NCBI GenBank assembly: GCA_016712525.1
Contig: JADJQX010000007.1
Span: 2,356,001 to 2,420,000, forward strand
DNA length: 64,000 bases
Origin: Myxococcales bacterium
Lineage (GTDB): Bacteria; Myxococcota_A; Polyangia; Polyangiales; Polyangiaceae
Direction: 5' to 3'
In this document: piece after piece, positions 1 to 9,313 of the stretch
Layout of the letters: each line of letters starts with the position of its first letter
How positions within the stretch are numbered: the first letter of the stretch is position 1
Program-made: the position numbers and the translations under genes
The notes under the pieces: generated by a model
Database searches by the model: none
What the model saw: only the letters and a program-made list of their open reading frames with translations
Told to the model about the DNA's origin: nothing

Positions 1-848
1 GCCGTGTTGTGAATCGGCGCGTAGGCCGCGTTCTTGCGGATGGCTTGCGAGCACACGAGGGCCGCGAGCTCGAGCTGCTGCACGTCGGCGCGCTTGGCGA
101 TCGCGGCGTTCGTCGCCATCTGGCGCCCCTTCGAGCCCTTCTGGGACGACTTGATCGCACCCGCGCGCTTCTTCGCCTGCTGGAAGTAGTAGAGCGCGAG
201 CTGATTGAAGGCCGGCATGTACGCGTCGTCGATGGCGAGCGCGCGCTGCAGGTTCTTCTTGGCGCAGTCCATGTCGTCGGCGCAGCCCTGTCCGCCGGTG
301 GCGGAGTCGCGCTGCATCTGGAACATGGCCAGGTTGACGAGCGCGGGGACGTTCTGGAACTTCGCGTCGAGAACGGCTTGCTGCAACGTCGAGATCGCCG
401 CGTCCTCGTTGCTGTTGCCCTTGTAGTCGTAGAGGGCGAGCTGGACCTTCGCGTAGTGGAAGTTCGCGTCGTCGGCGAGCGCCTTCGTGAAGCGAGCGCG
501 CGCCTCCTTGTCGTTGCCGCACCGCTGCAGGGCGAGCCCCGCGTTGTAGGTGGCCTCGGGGAACTTCTTGCTCTTCTGCTCGGCCGCGGCCTCCTCGAAG
601 CGCTGAGCGACCTCTTTGCAGGCCGCGTCGTTCCAGTCGGCCGCCTTGTCGTGCGCGACCATCGACTCGACGGCGGCGTTGAACTTCGCCTGCGCCGTGT
701 CGCTGACGGTCTCACCCGTCGAAGTGGTGGGCTTGCCCGGAACCTTGGGCTCCTTCTTCCCGCCCGTGTTGACCTCGACCCCTCCCCCGCCGCACGCGAG
801 GGAGAGCATCATGAGGCCCGCCGAGAGAATGCCAATCTTGGATTTCAT
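1..848 (-). CDS. TPR-repeat lipoprotein, GltE/AglT-like (3' end outside window)
   Basis: About 282 residues are visible; the gene runs off the left edge. The start at 848 is preceded by AAGGAG seven bases upstream. The N-terminus is a lipoprotein signal ending LSLAC (Cys at about residue 19) followed by a glycine run, so the mature protein is probably lipid-anchored and periplasmic. The rest is helical with TPR-like pairs, for example around ATYNAGLALQRCGNDKEARA and VPALVNLAMFQMQRD. It lies 14 bases downstream of a giant TPR gene, the same order as agmU-aglT (gltD-gltE) in Myxococcus xanthus, where these proteins belong to the outer-membrane side of the gliding complex. TPR lipoprotein is certain from sequence; the Glt assignment is inferred from order and architecture. 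Confidence 0.75.
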   Translation of the reverse strand, partial: MKSKIGILSAGLMMLSLACGGGGVEVNTGGKKEPKVPGKPTTSTGETVSDTAQAKFNAAVESMVAHDKAADWNDAACKEVAQRFEEAAAEQKSKKFPEATYNAGLALQRCGNDKEARARFTKALADDANFHYAKVQLALYDYKGNSNEDAAISTLQQAVLDAKFQNVPALVNLAMFQMQRDSATGGQGCADDMDCAKKNLQRALAIDDAYMPAFNQLALYYFQQAKKRAGAIKSSQKGSKGRQMATNAAIAKRADVQQLELAALVCSQAIRKNAAYAPIHNT

Positions 849-862
849 CACGACGCTCCTTC

Positions 863-3800
863 TCACTTCTTCTTGCCGGCGGGGGCGGGCTTCTTGGTGT
901 CTCCGGGCTTCGCAGCGGGCTGCTCGGCGCCGGCCTTCTCCGTCGGGGCCGCGCTCGGCGGGCGCCAAGCCTGGCCACCCACGAGGATGGGCGGGTTCTT
1001 CTCGTCGAGGCCGCTGTTCGAGAGCGTGGGCGCGCCACGGAGCTCGTCGACGACGTGGTACTCGGCCTTGTAGTTCTTCGCGAGCCAGACCTCGCAGTCA
1101 CGCGAGTAGTTGTCGAAGTACTGGTACTTCACCGAGAGATCGAGGCACTTCTTGAGCGCCGGCTTCGCGTTGCCCACCTTGAAGGGCTCGCTCGCCGCGT
1201 CGAGGGCGTCGTAGTACGTGCCGCGGATCTCGGGATCCGTCTTCCAGGCCTTGGGGATCGGCGCACGACGGAAGTCGTCGACGAAGTTGCCCCACATGAG
1301 ACCCGAGCGCGAACCGGCGGCGATGACCCACTTCGGCGGCGGCACGGGCTTGAGGTCGAGGATCTTGACGTAAGCCGGCTCGACCTTGGTGATCGACTCC
1401 TTCTTCTTCGTGTACCACTCCTTGACCTTGGTCTGGATGTGCTTGACGACGTCTTCCTTCGTGCCGGAGCCCTTGTACTCGGGGAACCGGACGGGCTCGA
1501 CGACCGCGATGCGCTCGTCCTCGGCGGCCATGAAGAAGGCCTCACCGACGGCGTTGAGCGCCTTGGCCAGGCGCTTGTCCTGCTGGGCCGCGTCCTCGCT
1601 GCCGTAGGCGGCGCGGATCTTGGCTTCGGCGTCGGCGGGGTTCGACCAGAGCGAGCGGACCTTGCCGTACTCGGTCTTCGAGAGCTTGCCGCCGTTCTTG
1701 AGGTGCGCATAGGTGCGCGCGAGCGCGCCGTGCGCCTGGACCTGGATGTCCGGAGCGGCCTTGTCGATGACGCCCATGGACCCCTGGAGCGAGGCGCGAG
1801 CCTTCTCCCAGGCCATGCACTCTTCGGCGTTGATGCACTCGCCGGCCTTGGCGCCGGGGCGCAGGCCTTCGGCCTTCTCGACGTAGTGAGCGCCGATCGC
1901 GAACGCGATGGCCGCGGTCTGCGCGGGCTTGGAGGCGCCGTAGTTCTTCTGGAACTTGCGGGCGTCCTCGATGGCCTTGTCCTCTTGGCCGAGACCGAGG
2001 CGGAGGAGCACCGCGTCGGCGAGGGCCGTGTCGGCCTTCTCCGCGCGCGGGTCCGCGTCGACGAACTTCTCGAACCAGTCGGCCGCGAGCTCGTACACCG
2101 CGATCGCCTGGTAGTTGCCGCCGATCTCGTACGTGGCCTTCTTGGCCAGGGGCGACTTGCCGTTGGTCTTCGCGTCGAACGCGAGGAGCGACTGACGCGC
2201 CGCGATCGCCTTGGCGATCAGGCGTGCCGCCTGGAACGAACGAGCCGCGTTGTACGCGATCTCGTCGCAGCGATCCGCCTGGGGCTGCTGCCCGGCCTGG
2301 ACGGGCTCCTGGCAGTACTTGCGGAACATCTCGAAGTACGTGTTGCCCGCGGTCTCGTACTGCTGGAGCGCGCCGGCGCCGCCGTTCTTGTCGGCGATCT
2401 CGACGAGCTTCTGCGCCTTGAGGCGGAGGATGTCGACCTGAACCTTGTTGAGGTTCGTGCACTGCTCGGCGTTCTTCGCGGCCTTGTCGCCGGTGCAGTA
2501 GAGCTCGAGGAACTTCGGCACGTCGACCGCCATGTCGTCGTAGCAGGACGGGCGGGACGACTGCGTGCCGAGCACGTTGACGCTCTCGAGGTAGAGCTGC
2601 GCGGCGTAGATGCCCACGTCACGATCCGCGTTGTTCATCGCGATGTCGCGGAACGCCGTCGCGGCCTCTTCCCAGTGCTTCGCCTCGAAGTAGGTACGCG
2701 CGCGGGCGTACTTGACCTCGACGAGCTGCTCCTGGCCCGCGTTGTCGGTCGCCGGCGGCTTGATGTAGCAGATGTAGCGGTTGAACGCCTGCACCATGCC
2801 CTTCTGCTGCTCGGTGAACTCCTTCGGCTTGAGGGCGGCGGCTTCTTCTTCCTTCTTGCGCTTCTCCTCCTCGGACTTGTTCTTGCCCGGGAGCTGGCCG
2901 ATGCCCTTGCGCGCCTCCGCCTTGGGGTGCGACGCGTCGTACATCTTCTGGTAGCAGAGCACCGAAGCGTACGCGGCCTCGGGGGCGTCTTTGCCCGTCG
3001 GGTCCTCGGCGACGACCGAGTCGAACGCCGGGCCGCACTCGGCCCACTTCTCCTGATAGTAGAGGAGATCCGCCATGTTGTACTTGATCTTGTACAACGT
3101 GGGCCAGTCGTCCTTCACGATGCGGGGGAAGGTGAACGTCGAGAACTGCTTCGCGTCGAAGGTGTCGACGACGCGCTTGTAGAGGTACGCCGCGAGCGAC
3201 AAGGTCTTCGGGTCGTTCGTGCCGCGCTGCCCGCCGGAGCCCGCCGCCTCGAGGTGCCAGGCCATCGCCGTCTCGGCGACGATCTGCGCGGTGTGGTTCG
3301 CGCACTCCTGCTTCGCCTCGGCGCTGTGCCCACCGGAGGCGAAGTCTTTGTAGAGCTTCACCTGCTGGTCGACCTCGTTCTTGATGGCCTCCTTGTTGGA
3401 GGACTTCATCGCCATGGTCGCTTCGGTGATGTGCGACTGGTACACGCAGGACTTGTCACCGCTCTTGTCGCGGTTCATGAGGTCCTTGTAGAGCGCGATA
3501 CCCTCGGGATAGTGGCCGGTGTCCAGGTAGTTGTTACCCAGATCGTCCATCATCTTGAACGTCTTCTCGTTACCGTCGGTGTCACCCGAGATGTTGTGGA
3601 AGAAGTTGTACGCCTGCGTCGGGTCGCCCTTGAGCGCGTAGACGGGGATGATGTCCTTGCGGGCGCTGTCGGCGAGCTTGCTCGCGCCCGGGAGCTGCGA
3701 GAAGTTCTTCCCGAAGTCGATGGTCTTCTTGAAGGCGTTCAGCGCCTTCTCGAACTCGCCCTTGTTCCACGCGACGTAGCCGAGCTTGTACCAGGCGTAG

Positions 3801-4669
3801 CCGAACACCTTGTTGCCCGGCGCCGGGTACTTGATGACGCTCTCGTACGCCTGGCCCGCGAGGTCCCACTTCGACGGGTCGCCCTGCGCCTCGTTGAAGA
3901 AGAGCTCGCCGAAGGCGAGGTACACGTTCGGGATGTACTTCGAGTTCGGGCGCTTGTCCTTCAGCTCGAGGTAGACCGTGCGGGCGGTTTTGTAGTCGTT
4001 CGCCTGTTCGTGCTCGTACGCGAGGTAGTAGAGGACCTCGTCGAGCTGCGCGTAGTCGGGGTAGTCGGTCTTGACGAGCGTGTAGTAACGGATCGCCTGG
4101 TTTCGCGCCGACTTCATGACCTGATCGGCCTGGTTCGCGAGCGCCTGCTTCTGGCCGGCCCCTTGCGGGTTCGCCTTCTTCAGGTTGTCGCGCTCCATCT
4201 CCGCGTTGGTCTTGTCGCGGAACGCGGCGGCCTCGAGCTCCACGTACGCCTCGGCGAGGCGACGCGCGAGGGTCACGCGGTCGGCGGCGTTGCGCGGCGT
4301 GTTCTGGAAGAGCCGCTCGATGCCCTGGATCTCGGTGAAGAGGAGGGCGCGCTGGCGCGCTTGGAGCTTGCTCTTGCGCTCGTCACGGGGGGCGTCGTTG
4401 ACGACCGGGGACGGGGGCTTGTTGTCCTTCTTCTTCGGGTCGCCGATCGGGGCGACGCCGCGGAAGTTGGCTTGCGTCTGCTTGCCGTGGGCCGCGAACT
4501 CTTTCGGCCCCGCGACGGCGCAGGCGTTGAGCTCTTTCTTCGCCTTCTCTTCGATGCAGACGCCGCCGCTCGCCGAGGACGACGCGGCCCCATCGGCCGC
4601 AGCGACCGACGAGAGCGCCGTCGCCGACAGCACGAGCCCGAACGCGGGAATGATGGACTTGCGAATCAT
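863..4669 (-). CDS. Giant periplasmic TPR protein, GltD/AgmU-like
   Basis: A 1268-residue protein. I place the start at 4669, where the protein opens with a clear signal peptide (MIRKSIIPAFGLVLSATALS, cut near AAADG). The upstream in-frame ATG at 4687 would overlap the previous gene and put six extra residues before the signal. GGCAGG precedes 4669. After a short basic linker the protein is almost entirely alpha-helical with TPR-like repeats from about residue 150 on, and it ends in a Lys/Pro/Ala-rich tail. Length, signal peptide, repeat content and a following TPR lipoprotein match AgmU (GltD) of M. xanthus gliding motility. The start is 5 bases after the upstream stop, so the three genes are one operon. 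Confidence 0.75.
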   Translation of the reverse strand: MIRKSIIPAFGLVLSATALSSVAAADGAASSSASGGVCIEEKAKKELNACAVAGPKEFAAHGKQTQANFRGVAPIGDPKKKDNKPPSPVVNDAPRDERKSKLQARQRALLFTEIQGIERLFQNTPRNAADRVTLARRLAEAYVELEAAAFRDKTNAEMERDNLKKANPQGAGQKQALANQADQVMKSARNQAIRYYTLVKTDYPDYAQLDEVLYYLAYEHEQANDYKTARTVYLELKDKRPNSKYIPNVYLAFGELFFNEAQGDPSKWDLAGQAYESVIKYPAPGNKVFGYAWYKLGYVAWNKGEFEKALNAFKKTIDFGKNFSQLPGASKLADSARKDIIPVYALKGDPTQAYNFFHNISGDTDGNEKTFKMMDDLGNNYLDTGHYPEGIALYKDLMNRDKSGDKSCVYQSHITEATMAMKSSNKEAIKNEVDQQVKLYKDFASGGHSAEAKQECANHTAQIVAETAMAWHLEAAGSGGQRGTNDPKTLSLAAYLYKRVVDTFDAKQFSTFTFPRIVKDDWPTLYKIKYNMADLLYYQEKWAECGPAFDSVVAEDPTGKDAPEAAYASVLCYQKMYDASHPKAEARKGIGQLPGKNKSEEEKRKKEEEAAALKPKEFTEQQKGMVQAFNRYICYIKPPATDNAGQEQLVEVKYARARTYFEAKHWEEAATAFRDIAMNNADRDVGIYAAQLYLESVNVLGTQSSRPSCYDDMAVDVPKFLELYCTGDKAAKNAEQCTNLNKVQVDILRLKAQKLVEIADKNGGAGALQQYETAGNTYFEMFRKYCQEPVQAGQQPQADRCDEIAYNAARSFQAARLIAKAIAARQSLLAFDAKTNGKSPLAKKATYEIGGNYQAIAVYELAADWFEKFVDADPRAEKADTALADAVLLRLGLGQEDKAIEDARKFQKNYGASKPAQTAAIAFAIGAHYVEKAEGLRPGAKAGECINAEECMAWEKARASLQGSMGVIDKAAPDIQVQAHGALARTYAHLKNGGKLSKTEYGKVRSLWSNPADAEAKIRAAYGSEDAAQQDKRLAKALNAVGEAFFMAAEDERIAVVEPVRFPEYKGSGTKEDVVKHIQTKVKEWYTKKKESITKVEPAYVKILDLKPVPPPKWVIAAGSRSGLMWGNFVDDFRRAPIPKAWKTDPEIRGTYYDALDAASEPFKVGNAKPALKKCLDLSVKYQYFDNYSRDCEVWLAKNYKAEYHVVDELRGAPTLSNSGLDEKNPPILVGGQAWRPPSAAPTEKAGAEQPAAKPGDTKKPAPAGKKK

Positions 4670-4674
4670 TGGGT

Positions 4675-6441
4675 TTACCTGCCGCACTTCGAGGTGATGG
4701 TCTGTCGGTAGAAGCCGAGCTCGTCACGCCAGTACTCGCCGTCGAACGGCCAAATGACGTGCTCGTCGTCCGCCTTCACGATGTTTCGCTCCGACTCCTT
4801 CGCGGTGACCTGGCTGCCCGCGATGGCTTGGTCGAGCTGGTTTCGTTTCGCCGACGTGATGTCGATGAGGATCTTCGCGCTGTCGCGGAGGTGCTCGTTG
4901 AGCTCGTCGAGGTTGCGCTGGTAGCGCTCCTTCGCGAGGGTGCCCGCGTTGCGCACGGCGATGTCGCGCGCGAGCTGGAGGGCGTCTTTCGTGTCGTTGC
5001 CGAGGGGCGAGTCGCGGAAGCTCCCGGGGGCCTTCTTGAAGCGGTTCGCCTCGTCGTCGAGGAGCTGGACGTACTGGAGGTGACGGAGGAGCTGACGGTC
5101 GGAGAGAGCGTTCTCCACGACGGTCTTGATGCGCGGCGGGAGGTCGGCCTTGCCGTCGCGCACGTCCTTGAGAAACTTGTAGAAGGCTTCTTCTTGGCCG
5201 TCGCCCTTGAATCGAGCGAGAACTTTGGCGAGCTCGTCGTAGAGGGGCTGGTACTTCGTCTGGAGCTTCGCGACGATGACCTCGGCGTCGTCGTACTGGC
5301 AGTTCGCGAAGTAGATGACCGAGCGCAAGACCTCGGCCTCGGGGTAGTACGAGTTCGGGAAGTAGGGCGCCTGCAGCGTGTGGATGTTCCCGAGGGCGTG
5401 CGCGTAGTCACCGGCCATGAAGTAGGCCCACGACTCCTCGAAGAGCGAGTCGAGCCAGTACTCGGAGCCGACGTCGACCTTGTTCCAGTACTTGACGGCG
5501 GCCGACAGCTTGGTCGAGTCGATCGTCGGCGAGCCCTGCTCGTCGAGGCGGACCGAGGCCGAGTAGTACGTGCGCGCCATCGAGAGGTACGCGAGGTCGC
5601 GCATACGGGCGTCGTCGTCCACGCCCTCGACGCCCTCGTCGATCGCGCCGACGATGCGCTGGAACGACTGGACCGCGGGCACCGACTTGCGGAGCTGCAC
5701 GTTCGAGATGCCGCTGAAGAACTGCGCGCGGACGTAGTACTTCGACTCGCGCGAGACCTTCGTGAAGAGGCGGAGCGCATCTTCGTACTGACGGTTGCGG
5801 TACTTGTACCGGCCGAGCAGGTAGTTGAGCTGCCAGTACAGGTCGCGCTGGTTGTTGTTGTTGAACTTCTCGATCTGCGCGTCGTTGTACTTGCCCACGC
5901 GCTCGACGATGTCGGCCGGCTCGGGCAGGTCGGTCGCGAGCTTCGAGAGCCAGAGGAGCGTCTCGTTGAACTTGAGGTGGTTCGGCTTGTCGGCGATCTC
6001 GGAGAAGATGCCGTACGCGGCCTGGTAGAACTTCAGGCGGTAGAGCGCGATCGCGAGGTGGTACTGCGCGAGCTGCTTGTTGCCCTCGTCGTCCTGGGTC
6101 TCGCCCTTGTAGACGCGGTAGAGCCCGAGCGACGCGTCGAGCCACTTCTCGCTGTCGAACAGGCGCTTCGCCTGCGCCGCGGGCTCGGTCATCTGGCCGG
6201 CCGTGGGAGGGGGGCTGTTGTCGGCCGGCTTCGCCGCGGGTTGCGCCGGCTCGTCGAGCTCGATGTCGGCCCCGGCGGCCGCGCCGGCTCCGGGCTTGGC
6301 GGCTCCGCCCTTCGGCTTCGCGGTGGCCGCGGGCTTCTTGCCGCCGCCCTTCTGCGCGTACGAGGCGTGCGGCGAGACGAGAGCCAGCGAAAGCACGGGG
6401 ACGGCGGTCAGAAGGAGTTTGCGCGCCAGGGATATACGCAT
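4675..6441 (-). CDS. Periplasmic TPR protein, GltC-like
   Basis: A 588-residue protein with a signal peptide (MRISLARKLLLTAVPVLSLA, cut after SYAQ), then a Lys/Ala/Pro/Gly-rich linker to about residue 75 and TPR-like helices for the rest (for example LAQYHLAIALYRLKFYQAAY). GAGGAA lies about 10 bases before the start. It is the first gene of the operon that continues into the two TPR genes downstream. Its linker, including the acidic ADIELDEP patch, resembles the N-terminus of the barrel gene at 16455 (AQKGKK, then TIEVDDP), which suggests the two act in one envelope complex. In M. xanthus GltC is a periplasmic TPR protein encoded with the barrels GltA and GltB. TPR and export are seen; GltC identity is inferred. 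Confidence 0.7.
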   Translation of the reverse strand: MRISLARKLLLTAVPVLSLALVSPHASYAQKGGGKKPAATAKPKGGAAKPGAGAAAGADIELDEPAQPAAKPADNSPPPTAGQMTEPAAQAKRLFDSEKWLDASLGLYRVYKGETQDDEGNKQLAQYHLAIALYRLKFYQAAYGIFSEIADKPNHLKFNETLLWLSKLATDLPEPADIVERVGKYNDAQIEKFNNNNQRDLYWQLNYLLGRYKYRNRQYEDALRLFTKVSRESKYYVRAQFFSGISNVQLRKSVPAVQSFQRIVGAIDEGVEGVDDDARMRDLAYLSMARTYYSASVRLDEQGSPTIDSTKLSAAVKYWNKVDVGSEYWLDSLFEESWAYFMAGDYAHALGNIHTLQAPYFPNSYYPEAEVLRSVIYFANCQYDDAEVIVAKLQTKYQPLYDELAKVLARFKGDGQEEAFYKFLKDVRDGKADLPPRIKTVVENALSDRQLLRHLQYVQLLDDEANRFKKAPGSFRDSPLGNDTKDALQLARDIAVRNAGTLAKERYQRNLDELNEHLRDSAKILIDITSAKRNQLDQAIAGSQVTAKESERNIVKADDEHVIWPFDGEYWRDELGFYRQTITSKCGR

Positions 6442-6640
6442 GAGAGGGGTTCCTCGCGGGGTCCGGGGGCCGGTGTCACGAAATGGGGCTTGGCAAGCAG
6501 GCGGAAGTGGTCATGGGTGAGGTCGACGACGAACTTCCTGAGGAGAGTCGAAGCGTTGGCCCGCGTGCTCATCCGAGCCTCGAGGTGCCCCGCGCCAAAA
6601 AGCTGAACGAATTTAAGTGGATACTCTCTCCGAGGGCGGC

Positions 6641-6670
6641 ATGGTAGAAAGGCTCTCTCGCGCTTGTCAA
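6641..6670 (-). promoter_or_regulatory. Sigma-70-type promoter for the TPR (Glt-like) operon
   Basis: Read on the minus strand, a perfect TTGACA (6670-6665) is followed after 18 bases by TACCAT (6646-6641). Transcription would begin near 6634, giving a leader of about 190 bases before the start at 6441. Confidence 0.6.
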
Positions 6671-6837
6671 GGGGCAACGGCCCCGGAGCCCTCGGACGCC
6701 CCTCGTGGTCCTCGGCTTGGGTCGCGCCGGCCGAGGACGCGCGGCCGTGTGCCTCACGTTTTTCGAATGGGCCCTGCGCGCCGTCCCCAAGCCTCGGGTA
6801 CTCCCTGTCGGTCCCTGGCGAAAGGGCTCGATCGTCC

Positions 6838-6867
6838 TTGACGAATTTTGGGCGAGGGAGGTACGGT
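6838..6867 (+). promoter_or_regulatory. Candidate promoter for the 6976 lipoprotein gene
   Basis: TTGACG (6838-6843), an 18-base spacer and TACGGT (6862-6867) face the gene at 6976, with a leader of about 100 bases. Confidence 0.5.
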
Positions 6868-6975
6868 CGCCGGCCTCTGGGCATACGCATGTCGTCGCGC
6901 GTTCGCCCTAGGCCCCGAAAGGGGCCAAGATCCCCGGAAATCGCCCACGATTCTCGAATTTGGAGAGCCCTCCGC

Positions 6976-7626
6976 ATGACTCGCTCCCGCCTCCTCCTCA
7001 CGGTCTTGCTCGTTGGTACGGGTTCCGTTTTCTTCGCGGGCACGGGTTGCTCGGCTTCGGGCGTCGGTGATCCCTGCATCCCGGAGCAGGAGTACAACGA
7101 GCAGTTCCTCGGCTTCAGCCAGAAGGAAGTGAACGTCGAGTCCAAGAGCTTCCAGTGCCAGACGCGCGTCTGCCTGGTGAATCACTTCCGCGGTCGCGTC
7201 TCCTGTCCCTACGGGCAGACGGCCGCCGGCGGTGGTCGCTCTTCGGACCCCTGCGTGCTCCCCGGCACGGTCGACGGCAAGGTGACCGGCGTGCCCGGCG
7301 CCCCCGAAGGCGCAGCCGTCGAGCCGCAGTGCTTGAACCGCAAAGCCGACGCGACCGTGTACTGCTCGTGCCGCTGCGCGAACTCGCAAGGCCAGACGGA
7401 CGACGGCGCCAACTACTGCACCTGCCCCGACGGGTTCGCCTGCGAGCAGCTCGTCGACCCGACCGGCCAAGGCAACGAGGGCCTCACGGGCGGCTACTGC
7501 ATCAAGCAGAACACCAAGTACGATCCGGGCGTCGACTGCCAGGGCGACTGCGACAAGGCCGGCGGCAGCCGCACGACCTGCGCGGGCGAGCCTGCCAAAG
7601 CCGCCGCGCCCGCCGCCTCCAAGTGA
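6976..7626 (+). CDS. Cysteine-rich secreted lipoprotein, unknown function
   Basis: 216 residues. The start at 6976 follows a GGAG site and begins a hydrophobic signal (MTRSRLLLTVLLVGTGSVFF) that reaches a lipobox-like GTGC near residue 26. The mature part has many paired cysteines (for example TVYCSCRCAN and YCTCPDGFACEQL), suggesting several disulfides or a small metal-binding or EGF-like fold. No family is recognised. The next gene starts inside its stop codon, so the two are translationally coupled although their functions do not look related. Confidence 0.75.
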   Translation: MTRSRLLLTVLLVGTGSVFFAGTGCSASGVGDPCIPEQEYNEQFLGFSQKEVNVESKSFQCQTRVCLVNHFRGRVSCPYGQTAAGGGRSSDPCVLPGTVDGKVTGVPGAPEGAAVEPQCLNRKADATVYCSCRCANSQGQTDDGANYCTCPDGFACEQLVDPTGQGNEGLTGGYCIKQNTKYDPGVDCQGDCDKAGGSRTTCAGEPAKAAAPAASK

Positions 7627-8006
7627 GGCGAAGGCCTGCCCTCGGGCGGGTCGCCGAAGAAGCCGCGTGCGACTACCTCGTCGCCCGCGGCTTCTCCATT
7701 TTGGCGCGCAACCTTCGGCTCGGGCCACTCGAGCTCGACATCGTTGCGCGGGACGGCACAGGCACGCTCGCGATCGTCGAAGTTCGTTCGCGAAAGAAGG
7801 GGGCGCTCGTCGGGGCGCTCGCCAGCGTCGGCCCCACCAAACGAGCGCGCCTCCTGTCCGCAGCGCGCAGGCTGCTCGTCGAGGCGCCGTTTTCGCTCGA
7901 GGGCATCACCCGCGTCCGCATCGACGTCGTCGTCGTGCACGTCGACGGCGCGAGCACCGCCGTCGAGCACTTTCGCGGGGCCATCACGGACGACCCCGAG
8001 CCCTGA
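7623..8006 (+). CDS. yraN: YraN/UPF0102 family endonuclease-like protein
   Basis: 127 residues, with a GTG start at 7623 that overlaps the upstream stop (GTGA). The body follows the UPF0102 plan: GRVAEEAACDYLVARGFSIL, then RNLRLGPLELDIVARDG, then IVEVRSRK. This is the E...(G/L)ELDI...VEV(K/R) pattern of the restriction-endonuclease-like fold of YraN proteins. The glutamate of the leading AEE, the ELD and the VEVR signature are all present, so a metal-dependent nuclease-type core is intact. The family has no firmly established role; it is broadly conserved and is cytoplasmic. Length is normal for the family. Confidence 0.85.
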   Translation: MRRRPALGRVAEEAACDYLVARGFSILARNLRLGPLELDIVARDGTGTLAIVEVRSRKKGALVGALASVGPTKRARLLSAARRLLVEAPFSLEGITRVRIDVVVVHVDGASTAVEHFRGAITDDPEP

Positions 8007-8014
8007 AAATCGGG

Positions 8015-8722
8015 TCAGGCTTCGAGGGCGCGCTTCATCTCGTCGCGGACGTGACCGATCTTGGCGATGGCCTCTTCGCTCGCGCCCGACGCACGAGCGG
8101 CTTCGATCGCCGACTCGAGCTCGTCGACCTCGCGCTTCTGGCGCTCCTTGATCCGCTCGACCATCGTCGCGAAGGTCTCGAAGAAGTCTTGCAGTTCGTC
8201 GCCTTTGCGGAGCTTCCCATAGAAAGTGAGCTTCCCCTCGCCCACTTGGCGGAGCAGCATCTTCATCTTGTAGATCGGCCCGGCGACCTTGTGCGTGAAG
8301 TAGATACCGAGGAGGCCGATGAGCACCACCATGAGCCCGAGCGCGCCGACGAGGGCGCGCATCATGGTCCTCTGCTCGGCGACGAGGGCCTCTTGCTGGG
8401 CCTTCACCTTGTCGGCGGCCGACGAAGACTCCGCCCCGAAGGCCTTGGCGAGCTCCGGATCCGAGCCGTAGACCGGGTCCTTCGAGATTTGGAGCGACAC
8501 GACCTCGCTCACCTTCTTGCTCTCTTCGACGACCTTCTGGCTCTCGGCCACGACCTTCTCGCTCGTCCGGAACAAGAAGACGCCGAGCGGCGCCGCGATG
8601 GCGACGGCGACGATCACGATGAAGCTCGTGTATTTGAGCTGGAAACGCGAGTCGACGATGTAGTTCTTGACGCTGCGCTTGTACTTGGGGCGCGGTGCGG
8701 CGGCGGCCTCGGCGTTGCTCAT
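8015..8722 (-). CDS. HAMP-domain membrane protein
   Basis: 235 residues, with start at 8722 (MSNAEAAAAPRPKYKRSVKN). It has a short basic cytoplasmic tail, a membrane segment at about 30-52 (FIVIVAVAIAAPLGVFLF), a helical charged outer region of about 75 residues, a second membrane segment (LVGALGLMVVLIGLLGIYF), then a HAMP motif beginning THKVAGPIYKMKMLLRQVGEG and a C-terminal coiled coil. No kinase, cyclase or methyl-accepting output domain follows, so it may act as a scaffold or partner of a separate output protein. Its stop lies 8 bases from the stop of the convergent yraN gene, so the two transcripts end head to head. Confidence 0.75.
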   Translation of the reverse strand: MSNAEAAAAPRPKYKRSVKNYIVDSRFQLKYTSFIVIVAVAIAAPLGVFLFRTSEKVVAESQKVVEESKKVSEVVSLQISKDPVYGSDPELAKAFGAESSSAADKVKAQQEALVAEQRTMMRALVGALGLMVVLIGLLGIYFTHKVAGPIYKMKMLLRQVGEGKLTFYGKLRKGDELQDFFETFATMVERIKERQKREVDELESAIEAARASGASEEAIAKIGHVRDEMKRALEA

Positions 8723-8890
8723 AGGAGCGTATGGTGCCCGGCCTGACCGACCTTGGCCAGTTTTCCCGAGGTGGCAGGCGCTGCCGGCTCTCGGGGAGCG
8801 TGTGTTTTGTCCTGGACGCCGGGCGAGGGCGAGGGTATCGCGCGGCCGACACGCCCTTCGCTCGGGCGCGCCACTCGAAGAGGACGCATC

Positions 8891-9199
8891 ATGAAGCACC
8901 TATTGACGTTCTCGCTCGTCGTCACGGCCCTCGCGTTCGCGGCGCCGGGCGAGCGCTCGCTCCACGCCGAGGAGCCCTCGTCGACCTCGCGTCACGTCCA
9001 CGGCATCATCACCACGGTCGACAAGGGTCAGATGACCATCGCGTCGATGCAGTCGGCGGTGAACGGCAAGCTCGACCCGAAGAAGACACGCGTCACGGTC
9101 AACGGGAAAGCGGCGACCATCGCCGATCTCAAGCTGACGGCGCACGCGCGCGGCGAGCTCGGCCTCGACGACGTCTGGTCGGTCGTCGAATCGCATTGA
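8891..9199 (+). CDS. Small exported protein
   Basis: 102 residues. A signal peptide (MKHLLTFSLVVTALAFAAPG) is followed by about 75 mature residues including RHVHGIITTVDKGQMTIASM and a second strand-rich stretch with VTVNGKAATIADLKL. This alternation of short beta strands resembles the small OB-like fold seen in DUF5666-type periplasmic proteins, but that is a guess. The ATG at 8891 is preceded by GAGGAC. It stands alone between a divergent gene and the lipoprotein gene at 9314. Confidence 0.65.
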   Translation: MKHLLTFSLVVTALAFAAPGERSLHAEEPSSTSRHVHGIITTVDKGQMTIASMQSAVNGKLDPKKTRVTVNGKAATIADLKLTAHARGELGLDDVWSVVESH

Positions 9200-9313
9200 C
9201 CGCCGCCCTGCTGGGCGCACTCACGCATCGCGTCATCCTCATTTGCTACCGCGCAGGTCGCGTCATGCGACATCCGAGCGGCATCGCGGACGGCTTTTGG
9301 TAACAATGGGGGC

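Larger units (their letters stand above)
6442..6975. other. Divergent intergenic region
   Basis: This 534-base stretch separates the TPR operon from the lipoprotein gene at 6976. Open frames here on both strands have no start signals and look like GC-driven shadows. It holds one convincing promoter for each direction (6641-6670 minus, 6838-6867 plus) and a short AT-richer patch near 6600-6660. I see no other structure. Confidence 0.7.

Noticed and set aside
1055..4711. Open frame of 1218 codons on the plus strand opposite the GltD-like gene
   Set aside because: It is antisense to a gene with a signal peptide and TPR repeats. Its composition (Arg, Leu, Val, Asp) is what a GC-rich third-codon bias produces on the opposite strand.
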